A stretch of DNA of 64,000 nt from Pohlia nutans. Taxonomy: Eukaryota; Streptophyta; Bryopsida; Bryales; Mniaceae. The stretch spans positions 684,501 to 748,500 of the forward strand of contig CM040099.1 of NCBI GenBank assembly GCA_022496805.1, in the 5' to 3' direction. Position 1 is the stretch's first letter. The number at the start of each line of letters is the position of its first letter. The notes under the pieces were generated by a model, which had not been told where the DNA came from, did no database searches, and saw only the letters and a list, made by a program, of their open reading frames with translations. The position numbers and the translations under genes are program-made. Below, one piece after another: positions 44,801 through 55,382 of this stretch.

Positions 44801-45973
44801 GAGAACCTTGTTTGCAAGTTGAACAAGTCATTGTATGGGTTGAAGCAATCTCCACGCGCATGGTATCAAAAGATTGACACGTTTCTTGTTCATATCGGGT
44901 TCACAAGGAGCATCGCTGATCACAGCTTGTATTTCATGCAAAAGGGGCAACATGTGGTCATCGTGATCATATATGTGGATGATTTGATCATCCTTGCAAG
45001 TTGTATGAGCTCTTTGAAGGCATTGAAGGCAATGCTTGAGAACGAGTACGAGATGAGTGATCTGGGTGAGTTGCACTTTTGTTTAGGAGTTGAGTTTGTG
45101 CGAGATAGAGCAACACGCACCATAACAATGAATCAAAGCAAGTATGTTATGGATGTTCTCAAACGCTTTGGCATGGAGGATTGCAAACCGGTTGGCACTC
45201 CATTGGATGTGAATTCCAAACTCGTGAAACTCACCGATGAGGAGTATGCATTAGAGGCTCAATCTATGGTGGATGTGCCATACAAGCAAGCTGTAGGGTC
45301 ATTGATGTATGCTATGATTGCAACAAGGCCGGACCTTGCGTATCCAATCAGCGTTGTGAGTCAACACATGGCAAGACCGGGTTCAAGTCATTGGGTTGCG
45401 GTCAAGAGGATCATGCGGTACTTGAAAGGCACAAGTGATGTGAGGTTGTGTCTTGGAGGTGACAACATTGTGTTGAGTGGGTATTGTGATGCGGATTATG
45501 CGGGTGATACCAATGATCGTAGATCCACCACGGGGTACATGTTCAAAGTTGGATCGGGGGCCGTTTCATGGAATAGCAAGCGCCAACAAACCACGGCCAC
45601 GTCAACGGTTGAGGCGGAGTACATGGCGACGAGCCACGGTACGAAGGAGGCCATTTGGTTGAGGCAACTAATGGCGGATGTGAGATGCACTCAAGAGGAG
45701 GCTACAACAATTATGTGTGACAACCAAGGGAGTATGTCATTGGCGAAGAATCCAACGCATCACTCACGTACAAAGCACATTGATGTGCAATATCACTTCA
45801 TTCGAGAGAAGTTAGAGATGAAGGTGATAGAGTTGAAGTATTGTCCAACGGAGCACATGGTGGCGGACGTGCTCACAAAGGCTCTTGCGAGAGATCGACA
45901 TCAAAGACTAGTGGTGGCATTTGGGCTCGAAGGCTTTGGCTATTCGCAAAGTGGGAGTGTTGAAGTAGGATGA
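41900..45973 (+). CDS. Copia-2 gag-pol polyprotein (1357 aa), integrase catalytic Asp replaced by Asn
   Basis: Same length and domain order as the Copia-1 protein with about twelve substitutions. The important one is residue 497: the first acidic residue of the integrase triad is GAC in Copia-1 (HSDVCGPM) but AAC here (43388-43390, HSNVCVPM). Residue 500 of the conserved C-G-P is also changed to Val (43397-43399). The remaining triad residues (D560, E596), the protease DSGA, RT YVDD and RNase H motifs are intact, and no stop or frameshift is present. The integrase should be inactive, while reverse transcription could still work. The substitutions probably arose during or after the copy was made. 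Confidence 0.96.
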   Translation: MATFEGEGAKVVDKFDGVNFHLWKFKMEMVMAEKELWEIVEGSEEPPSSDAEARVRTAYTRREKKAFAILALNLSDSQLSHIRSCKTPAEAWAKLCNIHEAKSLVNILFLRRKFFTIKMEENDDMLGHINKVKALADQLNGADVNITDGDIVMTLLESLPPLYEYLIVAMESRPISELTLDYVTSRLLHELSRRKENETRGDSAALMAKQSKSGASGSSTDKVCYYCGKKGHLAKFCYKRKREESANNTKVNDAGDEYAFMTSVSSCSDDGDEYAMMASDVSCNGSVIDWIVDSGASSHMAPIRTCFQSYHVISPKNVILGDDTVLQAVGKGSIVVDTEVKGRVKTITIHDVLHVPKLKANLLSVRHLVMKHLQVEFSDQGCFVLSPSREEVAIIHEVNGLYQIKFSKMHAAESATLVQSSSKEDKLALWHRRLGHLNVKSVKALRGMVSGMDLAQSHVAPSSFTCEGCIEGKQQRSPFPVDGATRATKVLEIVHSNVCVPMKTTSMGGCKYFVTFIDDFSRKIWLYPIKAKSECFEKFKEFKALVEKQSEHKIKVFRSDNGGEFMSNQFGELLKKEGIARQTTTPYTPQQNGVAERANRTIVEMARSMLHAQNLGLDLWAEAVVTAVYTRNRCPTSAVQNMTPEQAWSGRPPRVEHMRTFGCIAFAKVPDSQRTKLEAKATKCVFLGYCEGTKAYRLMSLETKKIIRARDVTFCENSKVEDNLDDGPSGRSGDKPAIVDQSSKSPVIDIVDEDEDDEDGGDEEHIEERPLKTKNGEKKAQATAVEDNASSSDRRYPERNRRPLGEWWKNHILPQGEEEHANVALLDAPLTIREALSCDDANKWEQAMQEEYKSLMDNGTWELTPLPKNRNAIGCKWVFRAKRDATGDVVRYKARLVAKGFSQIEGVDFHETFAPVAKFTTIRCILAIGAAMDLEMHQMDVKTAFLNGELEEDIYMIQPEGFVQQGNENLVCKLNKSLYGLKQSPRAWYQKIDTFLVHIGFTRSIADHSLYFMQKGQHVVIVIIYVDDLIILASCMSSLKALKAMLENEYEMSDLGELHFCLGVEFVRDRATRTITMNQSKYVMDVLKRFGMEDCKPVGTPLDVNSKLVKLTDEEYALEAQSMVDVPYKQAVGSLMYAMIATRPDLAYPISVVSQHMARPGSSHWVAVKRIMRYLKGTSDVRLCLGGDNIVLSGYCDADYAGDTNDRRSTTGYMFKVGSGAVSWNSKRQQTTATSTVEAEYMATSHGTKEAIWLRQLMADVRCTQEEATTIMCDNQGSMSLAKNPTHHSRTKHIDVQYHFIREKLEMKVIELKYCPTEHMVADVLTKALARDRHQRLVVAFGLEGFGYSQSGSVEVG
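45948..45957 (+). promoter_or_regulatory. Copia-2 polypurine tract
   Basis: AAAGTGGGAG directly precedes the 3' LTR. Confidence 0.8.
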
Positions 45974-46275
45974 TTGCGTGGGCTGAAGTTGCTCATAGCC
46001 ATGCGCATTAGCTAGAGTAGATGATGCCAATGAGCTAGACTAGCAACTAGAGAAGTGGTACTAGTTAGAAGTAATGAGAATTGGGTCTCCCAAGTGATAT
46101 GGGCTGATCCTAGTGTACTAGGAGTGGAGTATGGGCTGATGTCCCATATGGTTTGCCAAGGGGACTCCCTTGGGTGTGCTACTTAAGAGGGGCAGCCCAT
46201 GAGTAAAGATCATCTCTTTCCTATGCATTCCAAGTGTTTGTGTGAGGCTTTGGCATTCTAATCTAACCTTCAATA
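45958..46275 (+). repeat. Copia-2 3' LTR
   Basis: 318 bp, about three differences from 40609-40926. Followed by TSD CTGGC. Confidence 0.97.
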
Positions 46276-46280
46276 CTGGC
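46276..46280. repeat. Copia-2 target-site duplication, right
   Basis: CTGGC, repeated exactly at 40604-40608. Confidence 0.95.
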
Positions 46281-46920
46281 TTCCCCGTACCCTGCAATTA
46301 CAAGATCTACCTGGGTGCTGGCACCTCTACCGAACTACCCGTCCAGGAGTTCTGAGAGAACCAGAGTACCCCCTCCTCCGCACTCAGCCACTAACACAGA
46401 GTATTTCCTGCAACCAGTCCCGGAAAACCCCGCATTCAAACGTTCCTAATTCTCCCAAATCTTCTACCCGGTCTCTGAACTGACTCTTACACCAGAACCC
46501 GGCTAATCCACCCGGTTACCAAGGGACTAATTGAGACACTGTTCCGGGCAATAACACAAGCAAACACACATGTACACACACACACACATAGTTTGTGGAA
46601 AGAACATGCGCCTCTACTCATTTACACGGAACAGTAATACACAAAAAGACCCAAGGAATGAGAAACACTCCTTGATAAAAAGCCTACCCCAAAGCCCAGA
46701 TCCGGGAGATCCTCAGATCCTAAAAACCCGGGTTCCGGAAATCAGGGGAGCCACCTCCATGGCCCAATTCCTATCCTAAGCCTCCGCTAACATTCAAAGC
46801 CCTAAAAGTCCTTTCAACAAAAAGTCTTCTACTCTACCTACTCAAAAAGTCCCTACTCTAAATAGCCAGATCCACAAAACCCGGACCACTGCCTCCGGTC
46901 CTCCCAATAGTCCCGGACAG
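46281..46920. other. Retroelement sequence right of Copia-2 (3' region of the gag-like gene)
   Basis: CCGG-rich, no credible frame. A short CA repeat (ACACACACAC) lies near 46576. On the minus strand it follows the end of the gag-like gene. Confidence 0.4.
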
Positions 46921-49470
46921 CTAATCGTCCTCCATTGTCTGCCCCTCCTGGACTTCCAGACTGTCCACCACGATCGGATCCGTGGACCGAGCTCCTCGTA
47001 GTTCGTGCCCAGCCGGCTGCTCCACCTGTCGTCCTCCGGTTGGCTCGCCCACTTGCGCACCTCCCGGCGGGCTACCCGGGCGACCTCCTGGCCCACCCTG
47101 TTGCCTTTCCACCCTGTCCGGCTGAACGCCTATCGCCTCCATTTCTTCCGAGAGGTTCCGGACTTCCACAGGGCTCACTCCGGCAGGTCGGACCATGTGG
47201 ATTGGCTCCACATCCAATCTTACCCGGGAGGTGTGCTCCTACGTTGAGCTCCCCTTCCGCATCAACCGGTCGATTTCACCCTCCTGAGGAGCATCTGCAG
47301 ACATATTGAACATCCCCTGCAGCCCCTCCCCGGACCCTACTCTATCACCCCGGTTGGGTGTCTCCTCCTGATCCGGTTCTTCATCGGAAGAGCTCCCCCT
47401 CATGTGCTCTGCCAGTTCCCGGAACTCCAAAAGATAGGCCTCCACCATCTCCGAATACTCCCAGACCACGTTCTTCATCCGGGCTGCTCCTTCCAATCCC
47501 GGTTGGCCTACCTTCTTGTCATACAGCCGGGCTTTCATCTGTGCCTCCCCATCCGGGTGGAACAACCCCGACAGTTTGGTGACGCACTGCCGACTTGTCT
47601 TCCCTATTCTCCGGATGGCCTGCTCCTGTTCCCGGATCTGCAACTCGTTCTTCTGCACGTGGGCCTCCATCTTCTTAATGTACGCCACCTTCCGTTGCAG
47701 CTCCTCCTTCAAACCTTTCAAGAGAGCGACGGATTCGCTCTCATCCTCCTGGAGACTCTGCAGTTGTCCGGTCAACTTGCTCTCCTTCTCCCTGCTCCAG
47801 ATGAGTTTCCTCTGGAGCTTCCGGATCCGCGCCGGATACTCCAGAGCGTCCTCTGTTCGGAGGAGAGTTCTTGTCTCCCGGAGTGCGGCAAACATGGGAG
47901 TGTACTGCTCCGTCACCATGTCCAGGGCAATCCGGGTCTACAAGAGTACGTTCTCCGCCCGAAGTGGGGCCTCCCCTTCCTCCTGTACACCTCCGGTGGA
48001 CCTGCCTCTTGTTCCCCTTCCTCCTGTTCCGGTGCTTCCTCCAACGGTGGTCCCTGCCTCCGGTCGCCCTCTTCTCCCGTTTCCTCCCCGTCGTCTCCTG
48101 CCTCCTTGGGACGCTTGTTGAGCGGGGTTGTCTTCCTCCGGGCGGGTCCTTTGTCCTTCCGAGGAGTGGTCTCCGGACCCTCAGGCTCCTCCTCTTCAAT
48201 CAGGACCAACTTCCTCTTCAGGCCCGGAAGTCACACTTGAGACGCACATGCCTCCTCTGCTGGTTGCTTCCCCTTCACCAGTCGTTCTTGTGGAGCTTCC
48301 GGGGCAGGGTCTTCATCCATGAATCCGGAATCTGCTTCCGGTCGTCCCTGTGGCAATGCTGGAGTGGGACCTGTCTCCTTCTCTGGCCTGGACTCCACCA
48401 CCGGGGTCACCTGAGGTTGCTCTTGGGTGGAACTTCCTCCCTGATTCCTCACCGGCTTCTTCCGGATCAGTTTCGGCTGCGGAGAATCCTCCTCCTCTTC
48501 CGGATCCTCCCTCCTCTTCGTTCTCAGCTCCTGCTGCAACCTTGCCTCACCCGGTCGGTCCGTTTCCGGGTCCTTCCTCCTTTGCTGCTCATCCTGACGC
48601 AGCCGGGTGCCACCCTGTTGGCCCCTCTCTGGCCGGTCTTCTCTCCTCTTCGTCCTCTGCTCCGAGTGAGCGCTGGCCCCACCGGGTTGACCCCTCTCCG
48701 GGCGGTCTTCCTTGTCTTTCCTGCGCTCCTCTCCCCGGATCCTGCTCCTGTCCGATTGGGAGGTTGGTAGAGCCATTCTCCTTTCATCCGGTCGTGACGA
48801 CGACCCGGGTCTGCTGGTCCCTGTTCCTCCACCCAGAAGAACTGCCCTCCTTTTAGCGGGGCTCTTCAGCCCCGGAATGGGCATTACCTCCAACCTCTTT
48901 CGTTCCTCCTCCGTGAGGCACCCATGTCTCTCGTACAGGTGGTGGAGAAATGGGGCCAACGGACACCCCTTTTTACTGTCCAGGTTCACCGCCCACTTCT
49001 GCGTATTCCGGTGTAGCAAGATCGCCCAGTTGATCCTTCTCCCCCGGAGCAGAGCAGAGTAGATGTCCCGGGCCAGCGTTACGGTGAGGGTGGTGGGCTT
49101 CTCCGGATTGAGGATGGGCACCACATACTGGAGCAGCTGTTGCTCCCGGGGTAAAATGCAATCCACCACCTTGAACCCGTCGTGGTCCGAAATGTGGGTG
49201 AATCGCGCCTTCACCCAGTCCGAGTCGCCCTTGCCTCCCGGTTCCAGATCTACACTCGTGTCCGGGAAGCCGTATAGCTCCCTCCACATCTCCCAGGTCC
49301 AGCTCTGATACTTCGCCCGGATGGTCGTCCGGAAGGCGCTCAACATAGGCCCGCCCTCAATTTCCTCCAGCATCCGGGAATCCTGCACATCCCACACTTT
49401 CCCAAAGAGCCCGCGCACCCCATCTTCTCGAGGTCCTTCATCAATTCGTCCAAGTCCCCCTGGTGCGGCG
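46921..49470 (-). pseudogene. Gag-like retroelement gene with a plant transposon protein domain, decayed and 5'-truncated by MULE-2
   Basis: Read from 49470 downward the frame is open right up to the MULE-2 border, so its N-terminus is missing. Residues about 90-170 of the visible part (YVVPILNPEKPTTLTVTLAR, then DIYSALLRGRRINWAILLHR, then LAPFLHHLYERHGCLTEEE) have the pattern of the 'putative plant transposon protein' domain (Pfam Transposase_32-like). That domain is typical of gag-region proteins of plant LTR elements lacking their own pol. A long R/E/Q/P-rich linker and a coiled coil (about 47850-47600, KLQRKLIWSREKESKLTGQL) follow, ending TMEDD. Lesions: TGA at 48231-48233, a frame change before 47940, and TAG at 47938-47940 and 47239-47241. 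Plus-strand frames here are GC-bias shadows. Confidence 0.6.
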
Positions 49471-49486
49471 GGGAAATGCTATTACG

Positions 49487-49535
49487 TGAGCAGTGAGCAG
49501 TGAGCAGTGAGCAGTGAGCAGTGAGCAGTGAGCAG
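49487..49535. repeat. TGAGCAG heptamer array in the MULE-2 terminus
   Basis: Seven perfect tandem TGAGCAG units. MULE-1 has the corresponding GAGAGC-rich block at both ends. Expansion of this motif distinguishes the two elements. Confidence 0.9.
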
Positions 49536-49801
49536 AGATTTTTGGAAAAATTTCGAGCTGTTGGATTTTAAAGGACCTCCTATTACCACGGATTTAGGTG
49601 TAATTAGTGAGTATTTATGAAACATTGATTTAGAGTGAGTACCTATAGCCGTGGAATTTAGTGTGTATTTTTAGAGTAAGTACTGGAATTTATTAGCTTC
49701 AAATTGCAATCGCTCGTTCCTGAAACTAACAGAAATGCATTCAAACTAGTTAGAGTATCAAGAAATGATATGGAAATAAATAAATACTGAAATGGAAACA
49801 A

Positions 49802-52800
49802 TCAAAGTGAATCTGTATCAGATTCGATAGCACTCACATCGACATATGAAAGCACACGAGGATCATAATGTTGATGAGGTGTAGAATAGCATGAAGAACC
49901 ACTAGGGCTAGGACTAGCATTGGCAAATGCTGTTGCCAATGCTTCTGCGTACAGTGGAAGTCCTTGAGGGGAACTATCAGGGCTTACCAAACTCTGCAAG
50001 GACTTTCTAAGGTTAAAATGGCGTCGCTGTAGTGGTCTATTCTTTGTCAAACTGCAAACAAGAGAAGTGTAAAAGTATTAGAATACGTATTCAGATGAAG
50101 ATGTATTAACTAGTATTTGCAAGGTGCATTAAATAAACATTGAAACTTACTCACATGGAGAGTCAAGGGGCTCGTCAGGAACAGTCTCATCATCAGAATC
50201 AGGAAGGGTGATGTGAGCGGTCTCAGGTGGCGCTGTCCGTGGCTGAGGAGCAATGAGGGGCTTCAAGACCTCAGCAAATAGCTTTGAGTCGCTTTCAAGT
50301 GCGACAATGTGACGGTTGCAAGCCCGTGCTGCACGGATAGATGCACCTGCACAATAGAGTAGAAAAGGTTTATTAGAAACAAAGGGTTTAAGATCACATG
50401 ATATTAATTCTAGCATTCAATGAAGGAGAATGAAATTACCTGTGGATTCCGTTAGGTCTGCTACGATACCGTTCTCTGGAGTTAAACCATACACAAACAA
50501 TTTCATCAACACCTCTGACTTCTCTTTGGGACCACGCCATGGTCTCCCTGTATCCTTCCTCAACAGCTGTGACTCTAGCGTCACAGCGTTGAAAAGAACA
50601 TCATCACACGCTAGGTCAACCTGCGAAATGGACGGGTCTTTTACAATAACTAGAGGTGGGGGCTGACGGGCAGCAGTCATAGGAACATCACGGGCAAGAA
50701 GAACCGCCTTGAACTTCAAAGTCTACAAAAAAAACAATCAATATTAATACATACGGTGTCATATTACAGAACATGTCCTAGAAATTCAATTTGAAGAAAG
50801 TTTAAAAGTTAGAGGAGCTCACATTTTTAGATGGATGGAGCGGATTTGCTAGATGGAGGTAGTTGATGATTGTCCACTCATCAACTACTTTCATCTTATA
50901 GTTTTTAAAATAGGACATTACTTCTTTTTTGACAATGGGACTGTCAGGGTAAAAAAGGAGAAATGCACCATCGTCATGGAGATAAGCATACGCAAATCCC
51001 ATGGTGACCTTCAAAAGACCCTCAAGACTCTCATTCCAATTAGGAACCTGAGATGGAGGGTCTGAAACACCGGGGACCCTTAAGCCATCTGGATACTCTG
51101 CAATAAGTAGATCAACTCCCGGTTTCTCTACAGCCTTACCGTCAAAGAATAGCTGTCTAGAGCCAGAAACCTGTGTTACAATGAAGAAACATGGACAATT
51201 AAATATTGAGACTACAATCCACTTACTAATACCAATTGGCAAACAGTAGACCAAATAAATTTAGAAGTAGTTTTCACCTTCTTCAAAAACTCCACGATCT
51301 GATTATACTCAGGGCAAAATTGACCGGTTTTCTTCTTCTCATCTGCCATTCGCAAGAAAGAGTCGTTGACAAGAAGGTCAAGACAAGTGTACTCTGAAAC
51401 ACAGACACCGGGTTTGCTCAACATGGGTGCTCGTTTCGGGGGAGAAAGGAACACCGTTGGAGTAGAAGGGCCTGCATTGGACAACTTCACCCTCTTCGTT
51501 GCAGGCTCCGCCTCTGTCACAGCTAGGATCTCCACCCCTGGAGGTCGACTCTGTGCTGGCGGTGGTGCTGCAGTATTTGCCACAGTGGGAGTACATGGAA
51601 CCGCAGCCGCTGGTGTAGAGTTCTCAACAGCATCAGCCTTGCATTTTGAACCACGCTTGGATGTCGCAGTTGCCTTCTACGTCGATGCAGCTTCCTTCTC
51701 AGGCGTTGCTGTGTCCTTCTGTGTACCTGTTCCAATCAGACTAGGCTCGAGGGAGTCTCGCAGGGTCATATCAAATGAAGGAGGCTTAGTAAGTGGACAA
51801 TCTAAGTACCACCCACAGCGGTTCCAATGCACAATATCCCACTGCTTCATAATCCCTTCTGTAAGCATGAACTCATCACTTTCCTGATCAAGATAGTTCA
51901 CAAATAATGGAGGGGACCTAGACATGGCCTTTGCCGGAAACAAAATGTACTTAAAGTATCGGTACAAGACACGGTGCAATGCAGGTTTGAACAGATATTG
52001 CTTGTCAACCGTATTGTTCTTGTGGATGCCCTTATCAACAGCAAATTCTCTGTAGAAAGCAGTGTCCCAGAGTGAAATTCGCATTTCCTCAATGTAATCA
52101 TAGATGGTGGGTATTGGGTCTCTACCGTCTGGGTGGTAATCGATGGTGACCTTTTGATCTCGAACAATGCACTCGAAAATGACCCCAGCTTCCATGGTCA
52201 ACTGCAGAAAATGTAAAATTTGAGAAAGATGTAATGAAATGATAACAATGTGATATAAGAATGAAATGTCAAATTGTGGGAGCACTGATAGAAAACTTAG
52301 AGATCTTGGTAGAGAAAACTTGAAATGTACCTGGGACCACCAAGTAGCCTTGTGAAGCCAGATCAAGAAGGTGTCATCACTAAAGTTAGGTTTAGGAAAC
52401 CTGAGTTGCACTCGGAGTTTTGCAGGCTGATTCCAACGTTCAAGCCAAAGAACCTTCATTATAGGATCTATAACGCTCGTGCCAAGCATCCAAAGGTTCT
52501 CAAGCTTCATCTCTGGATCTTCATCATGAGACTCATAGTGATACTTCACTTCCTCAAGAAAAGGTATGGTGTTGCTGGGATCAGCAACAGGCAGCATCTT
52601 CTTCAACTCACCCTTGTAATGAACTTTGGTTTTCTTCACAGCCTTGTGCACCAGTTCCTCAAATCTCTTAGCAGTCCAATCTTCTGGATTAGGATAGCTC
52701 TCATAAAATCTCCTCTGAGCAACAGCGGTTGCTTCTCCAATCTCTTGCTGCAATAGGAAGACACAACAATTAAACAGACATTAGGAAAGAACTAATTGCC

Positions 52801-55382
52801 AACATTATACACAAACTTCAGCAGTTAAGTGACGGTTATACCTGATTGAGAAGAGCACTGAGACAATCAATAGTCAATGAAAACCACGTCTTGCTCTTGT
52901 CACCATTTTGTTTCTGATCAGAGAGTCGAAGGTCCTCAGGTGGCACCAGTGATGTAAAATATGAAAGAGGTTGAGCACCAATGGTTCGAACTCGATACAG
53001 TTTATGGACAAAGTTGGAAGTCACATGAGACTTTTCATTTCTCCTGTTAAATCAAATACATTTGAATTAGTCTAGTTATGAAATGATAAACAAAAACTGC
53101 ATGAAAGCAAAATTAAGAAGTAATAGAAATCGTACCAATTGACTTCGTGTAGAGCAGTGAGCATCGTGGGTATATCTCCTTTCACCGCGAGAATGATACT
53201 ATCAACTGAGTAATGCCATCCTAGATCATTTTGATGGTCCTGATTTATGATTGGCATCCAAGCCTGGACTCTATGGTTTCCATCCCAAACATGAAACATT
53301 TTCCCACAGAAAACATTGAGGATGGGATCTGTAGCAAGCATGGATTCGAAGTCATCGTTGACACGAACCCAATGGTGACTTCAAGAACACACAATTCGCT
53401 ATTTACGCACTTGGCCATATAATCATGCACTTGGTTCTCGGGCGCATAATTTTTTTGTCTAACTTCTTTTTTTTTTAAAACGATGATTATTGTCTTTCTT
53501 CAATCCCTTACATTGTAAACAAATAATTATTTTGATTATTTTTTATTCTTATCTTTATCTTATCTTTATCTTTTCTTTTATCTTTCCTTTCATCTTTTCT
53601 TTTTCAACTTGATTTCTTTCTTGTCTTCTTTCTTGTCTCCCTCGTCTTTCTTTTGTCTTTCTTCTGATCTTCTTTTTTGTTTTCCTTGTCTTTTTTTTCT
53701 TCTACTTTTTCTTCAAGTGTGGCCGCTGAACCCGAAATAATGGGAGCAAACCCAAAAAAAAAAAAAACTTTTTTTTAATTTATTATTAATTTTTTTTCAG
53801 GTTGGCTATGAGGTGCTGTTGAACCCTAAATAGTAGCCGCCGCCGCCGCCAAAAAAAAACTTTTTTTTTCTTCTTTTGGTTGGCCGTGGGTCGCTGCTAA
53901 ACCCTAAATGGCGGCCGCCCCCCAAAAAAAAAAAAAAAAAGTTTTTTTTTTACTTTTTTCAAAATTTGCTATTTTTAGCCTTTGGGTGCGCGGCCGCGCA
54001 CGCAAATACCCTTCAATCTCCCTCTACATCTTTATCTCCCTCTACATCTCCCTATCCATCTTCATCTCTCTTTCCATCTTCTTCTCCCTCTCTACGTTCA
54101 TCTCCTCTCCATCTCTCTCCCCTCTCCTCATATATAGAGGAGAGGAGAGGGTCTATCTCATCATTCTCCCACTCCCTCTTCCATCCATCTCCTCTCCTCT
54201 ATGTATGTGAGGAGAGGAGAAGAAGATGAGAGGGAGATGTAGGAGAGGGAGGGTCTTTGGGTGCGCGGCCGCGCACCCAGAGGCTAAAAATAGTAAATTT
54301 TGAAAAAAGTCAAAAAAGAATTTTTTTGTTTTTTTTTTTTTTTTTTTGGGTGGCCGCCATTTAGGGTTTAGCAGCACCCCACGGCCAACCAAAAGAAGAA
54401 AAAAAAAGTTTTTATTTATTTATTTTGGCAGCTACCAGTTAGGGTTCAGCAGCACCTCATAGCCAACCCGAAAAAAAAAACAACAACAACAGTTTTTTTT
54501 TTTTTTTTCTTGTTTTTTTTTTTTTTTTTTGGGAGTTTGCTCCCATTGTTTCAGGTTTAGCGGCCACAACTGAAGAAAAAGTAGAAGAAAAAAAAGACAA
54601 GGAAGACAAAAAGGAAGACAAGAAGAAAGATAAAAGAAAGACAAGAGGAAGACAAGAAAGAAGACAAGAAAGAAATCAAGTTGAAAAAGAAAAGATGAAA
54701 GAAAAGATAAAAGAAAAGATAAAGAAAAGAATAAAAAAGAATAAAAATAATTATTTGTTTACACTTTAAGTGATTGTAAAAAGACAACATTGATGTTTTT
54801 TAGAGAACTTTTTCACTGGCTTTTTTTAAAGTCAAATATATTTATGAAATGAGCGCACTTGACCAAGTGCATAAATAGCGAATTGCGTGTTCAAGATGAT
54901 TTAATTTCTGGAGTGACATCTTTGGTCTTACCGTTGTTGTCTTCAGAGGCCACATAAAATACACCGTTATCTTCCATGTATCCATTTTTGATAAAATGGG
55001 ATGCCGGCTTCATGACATCGTTTTTGAGAAAAGGTCTCACAACAGGAAGACATACCATTCTACAGAGAGGAATTATCAAGCAGGACTTGTGACGAGGTTG
55101 GAAGCGCAGCCGTTCAATTCGAGATCGTGTATTAGGGGTCTCACTCAACAAAATAGAGTTTATCTGTGAATGAACGTCCCTCTCACTCAACCGCCCACCT
55201 TGCGTACATTCACCAAGGTCAACGGGATCACCAAGGTCACCGGATTCACCTTCAAAATAATCAAGTCTCGAAATTTAGTATTTAAAAGGTAAAATGGAGC
55301 AAAGCAATGAGTATAATCATAATGACAAAGTAGTACCTTCGAGGTCTTCTTCATATTCTTGCAATTCACCAACCGCGGCCAT
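49802..55382 (-). pseudogene. MULE-2 cargo gene, homologue of the MULE-1 methyltransferase-like gene, broken by a foldback element
   Basis: Exons (minus): 55382-55337 (MAAVGELQEYEEDLE), 55249-about 54898 continued at 53379-53136 after the foldback insertion, 53043-52842, 52747-52331, 52201-51278, 51170-50823, 50722-50440, 50346-50155, 50051-49802. Each aligns with a MULE-1 exon: GKMFHVWDGNHRVQAW with GKMFFVWEGNHRLTAW, RCGWYLDC with VGWYLDC, ASIRAARACNRHIVALESDS with ASISACREGERHIVALEADT. Where DPPY is expected it reads GVDLLIAEYPDGL, and motif I is IVADLTESTG. Two introns of MULE-1 (after EAFFDE and after RVLYR) are absent. Damage: TAG at 51677-51679, a TGA at the insertion point, and the 1.5-kb insertion itself. 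Nuclear DNA or RNA methylation, or a non-catalytic binding role, are only possibilities. Confidence 0.7.
53388..54889. mobile_element. Foldback-type element with roughly 700-bp inverted arms
   Basis: Termini are CACACAATTCGCTATTTA on the left and its near-complement TAAATAGCGAATTGCGTG on the right. They are flanked by TTCAAGA(A/T) on each side (53380-53387 and 54890-54897), an 8-bp TSD with one mismatch, which would suit hAT-type movement. The arms extend to about 54130 and 54230 and include matching TGGCCGCCATTTAGGGTTTAGC-type and TGCGCGGCCGCGCA segments, poly-T/poly-A tracts and pyrimidine-rich TCTTT repeats. It has no transposase, so it is non-autonomous. It lies within an exon of the MULE-2 cargo gene. 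Confidence 0.8.

Larger units (their letters stand above)
40609..46275 (+). mobile_element. Copia-2: complete Ty1/copia element (5667 bp), sister of Copia-1
   Basis: 318-bp LTRs, TSD CTGGC, the same primer-binding site and polypurine tract, and a single open polyprotein frame. The LTRs differ at about three positions (for example GTG/GCG and CTTG/CTAG at 40650-40700 versus 46000-46050), so it is somewhat older than Copia-1. One decamer unit fewer and one extra A account for the length difference. Confidence 0.97.
49471..55382. mobile_element. MULE-2: partial Mutator-like element related to MULE-1
   Basis: The left end begins GGGAAATGCTATTACGTGAG, matching the MULE-1 right end (GGGAAACTTAGTAGTGTGAG). 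It is followed by seven TGAGCAG units (49487-49535), then CCACGGATTT-type words as in MULE-1. It carries the homologue of the MULE-1 cargo gene in the same relation to this terminus. No second terminus or matching TSD (expected TGGTGCGGCG or its last 9 bases) was found, so the right end given here is only the start of the cargo gene. Confidence 0.7.

Noticed and set aside
47404..48770. Long plus-strand frames rich in P, L and S
   Set aside because: GC-bias shadows of the minus-strand gag-like pseudogene, which has the recognisable domain and coiled coil.
53876..54229. Plus-strand ORFs of lysine runs and serine/proline
   Set aside because: Made by homopolymer and pyrimidine tracts within the foldback arms.
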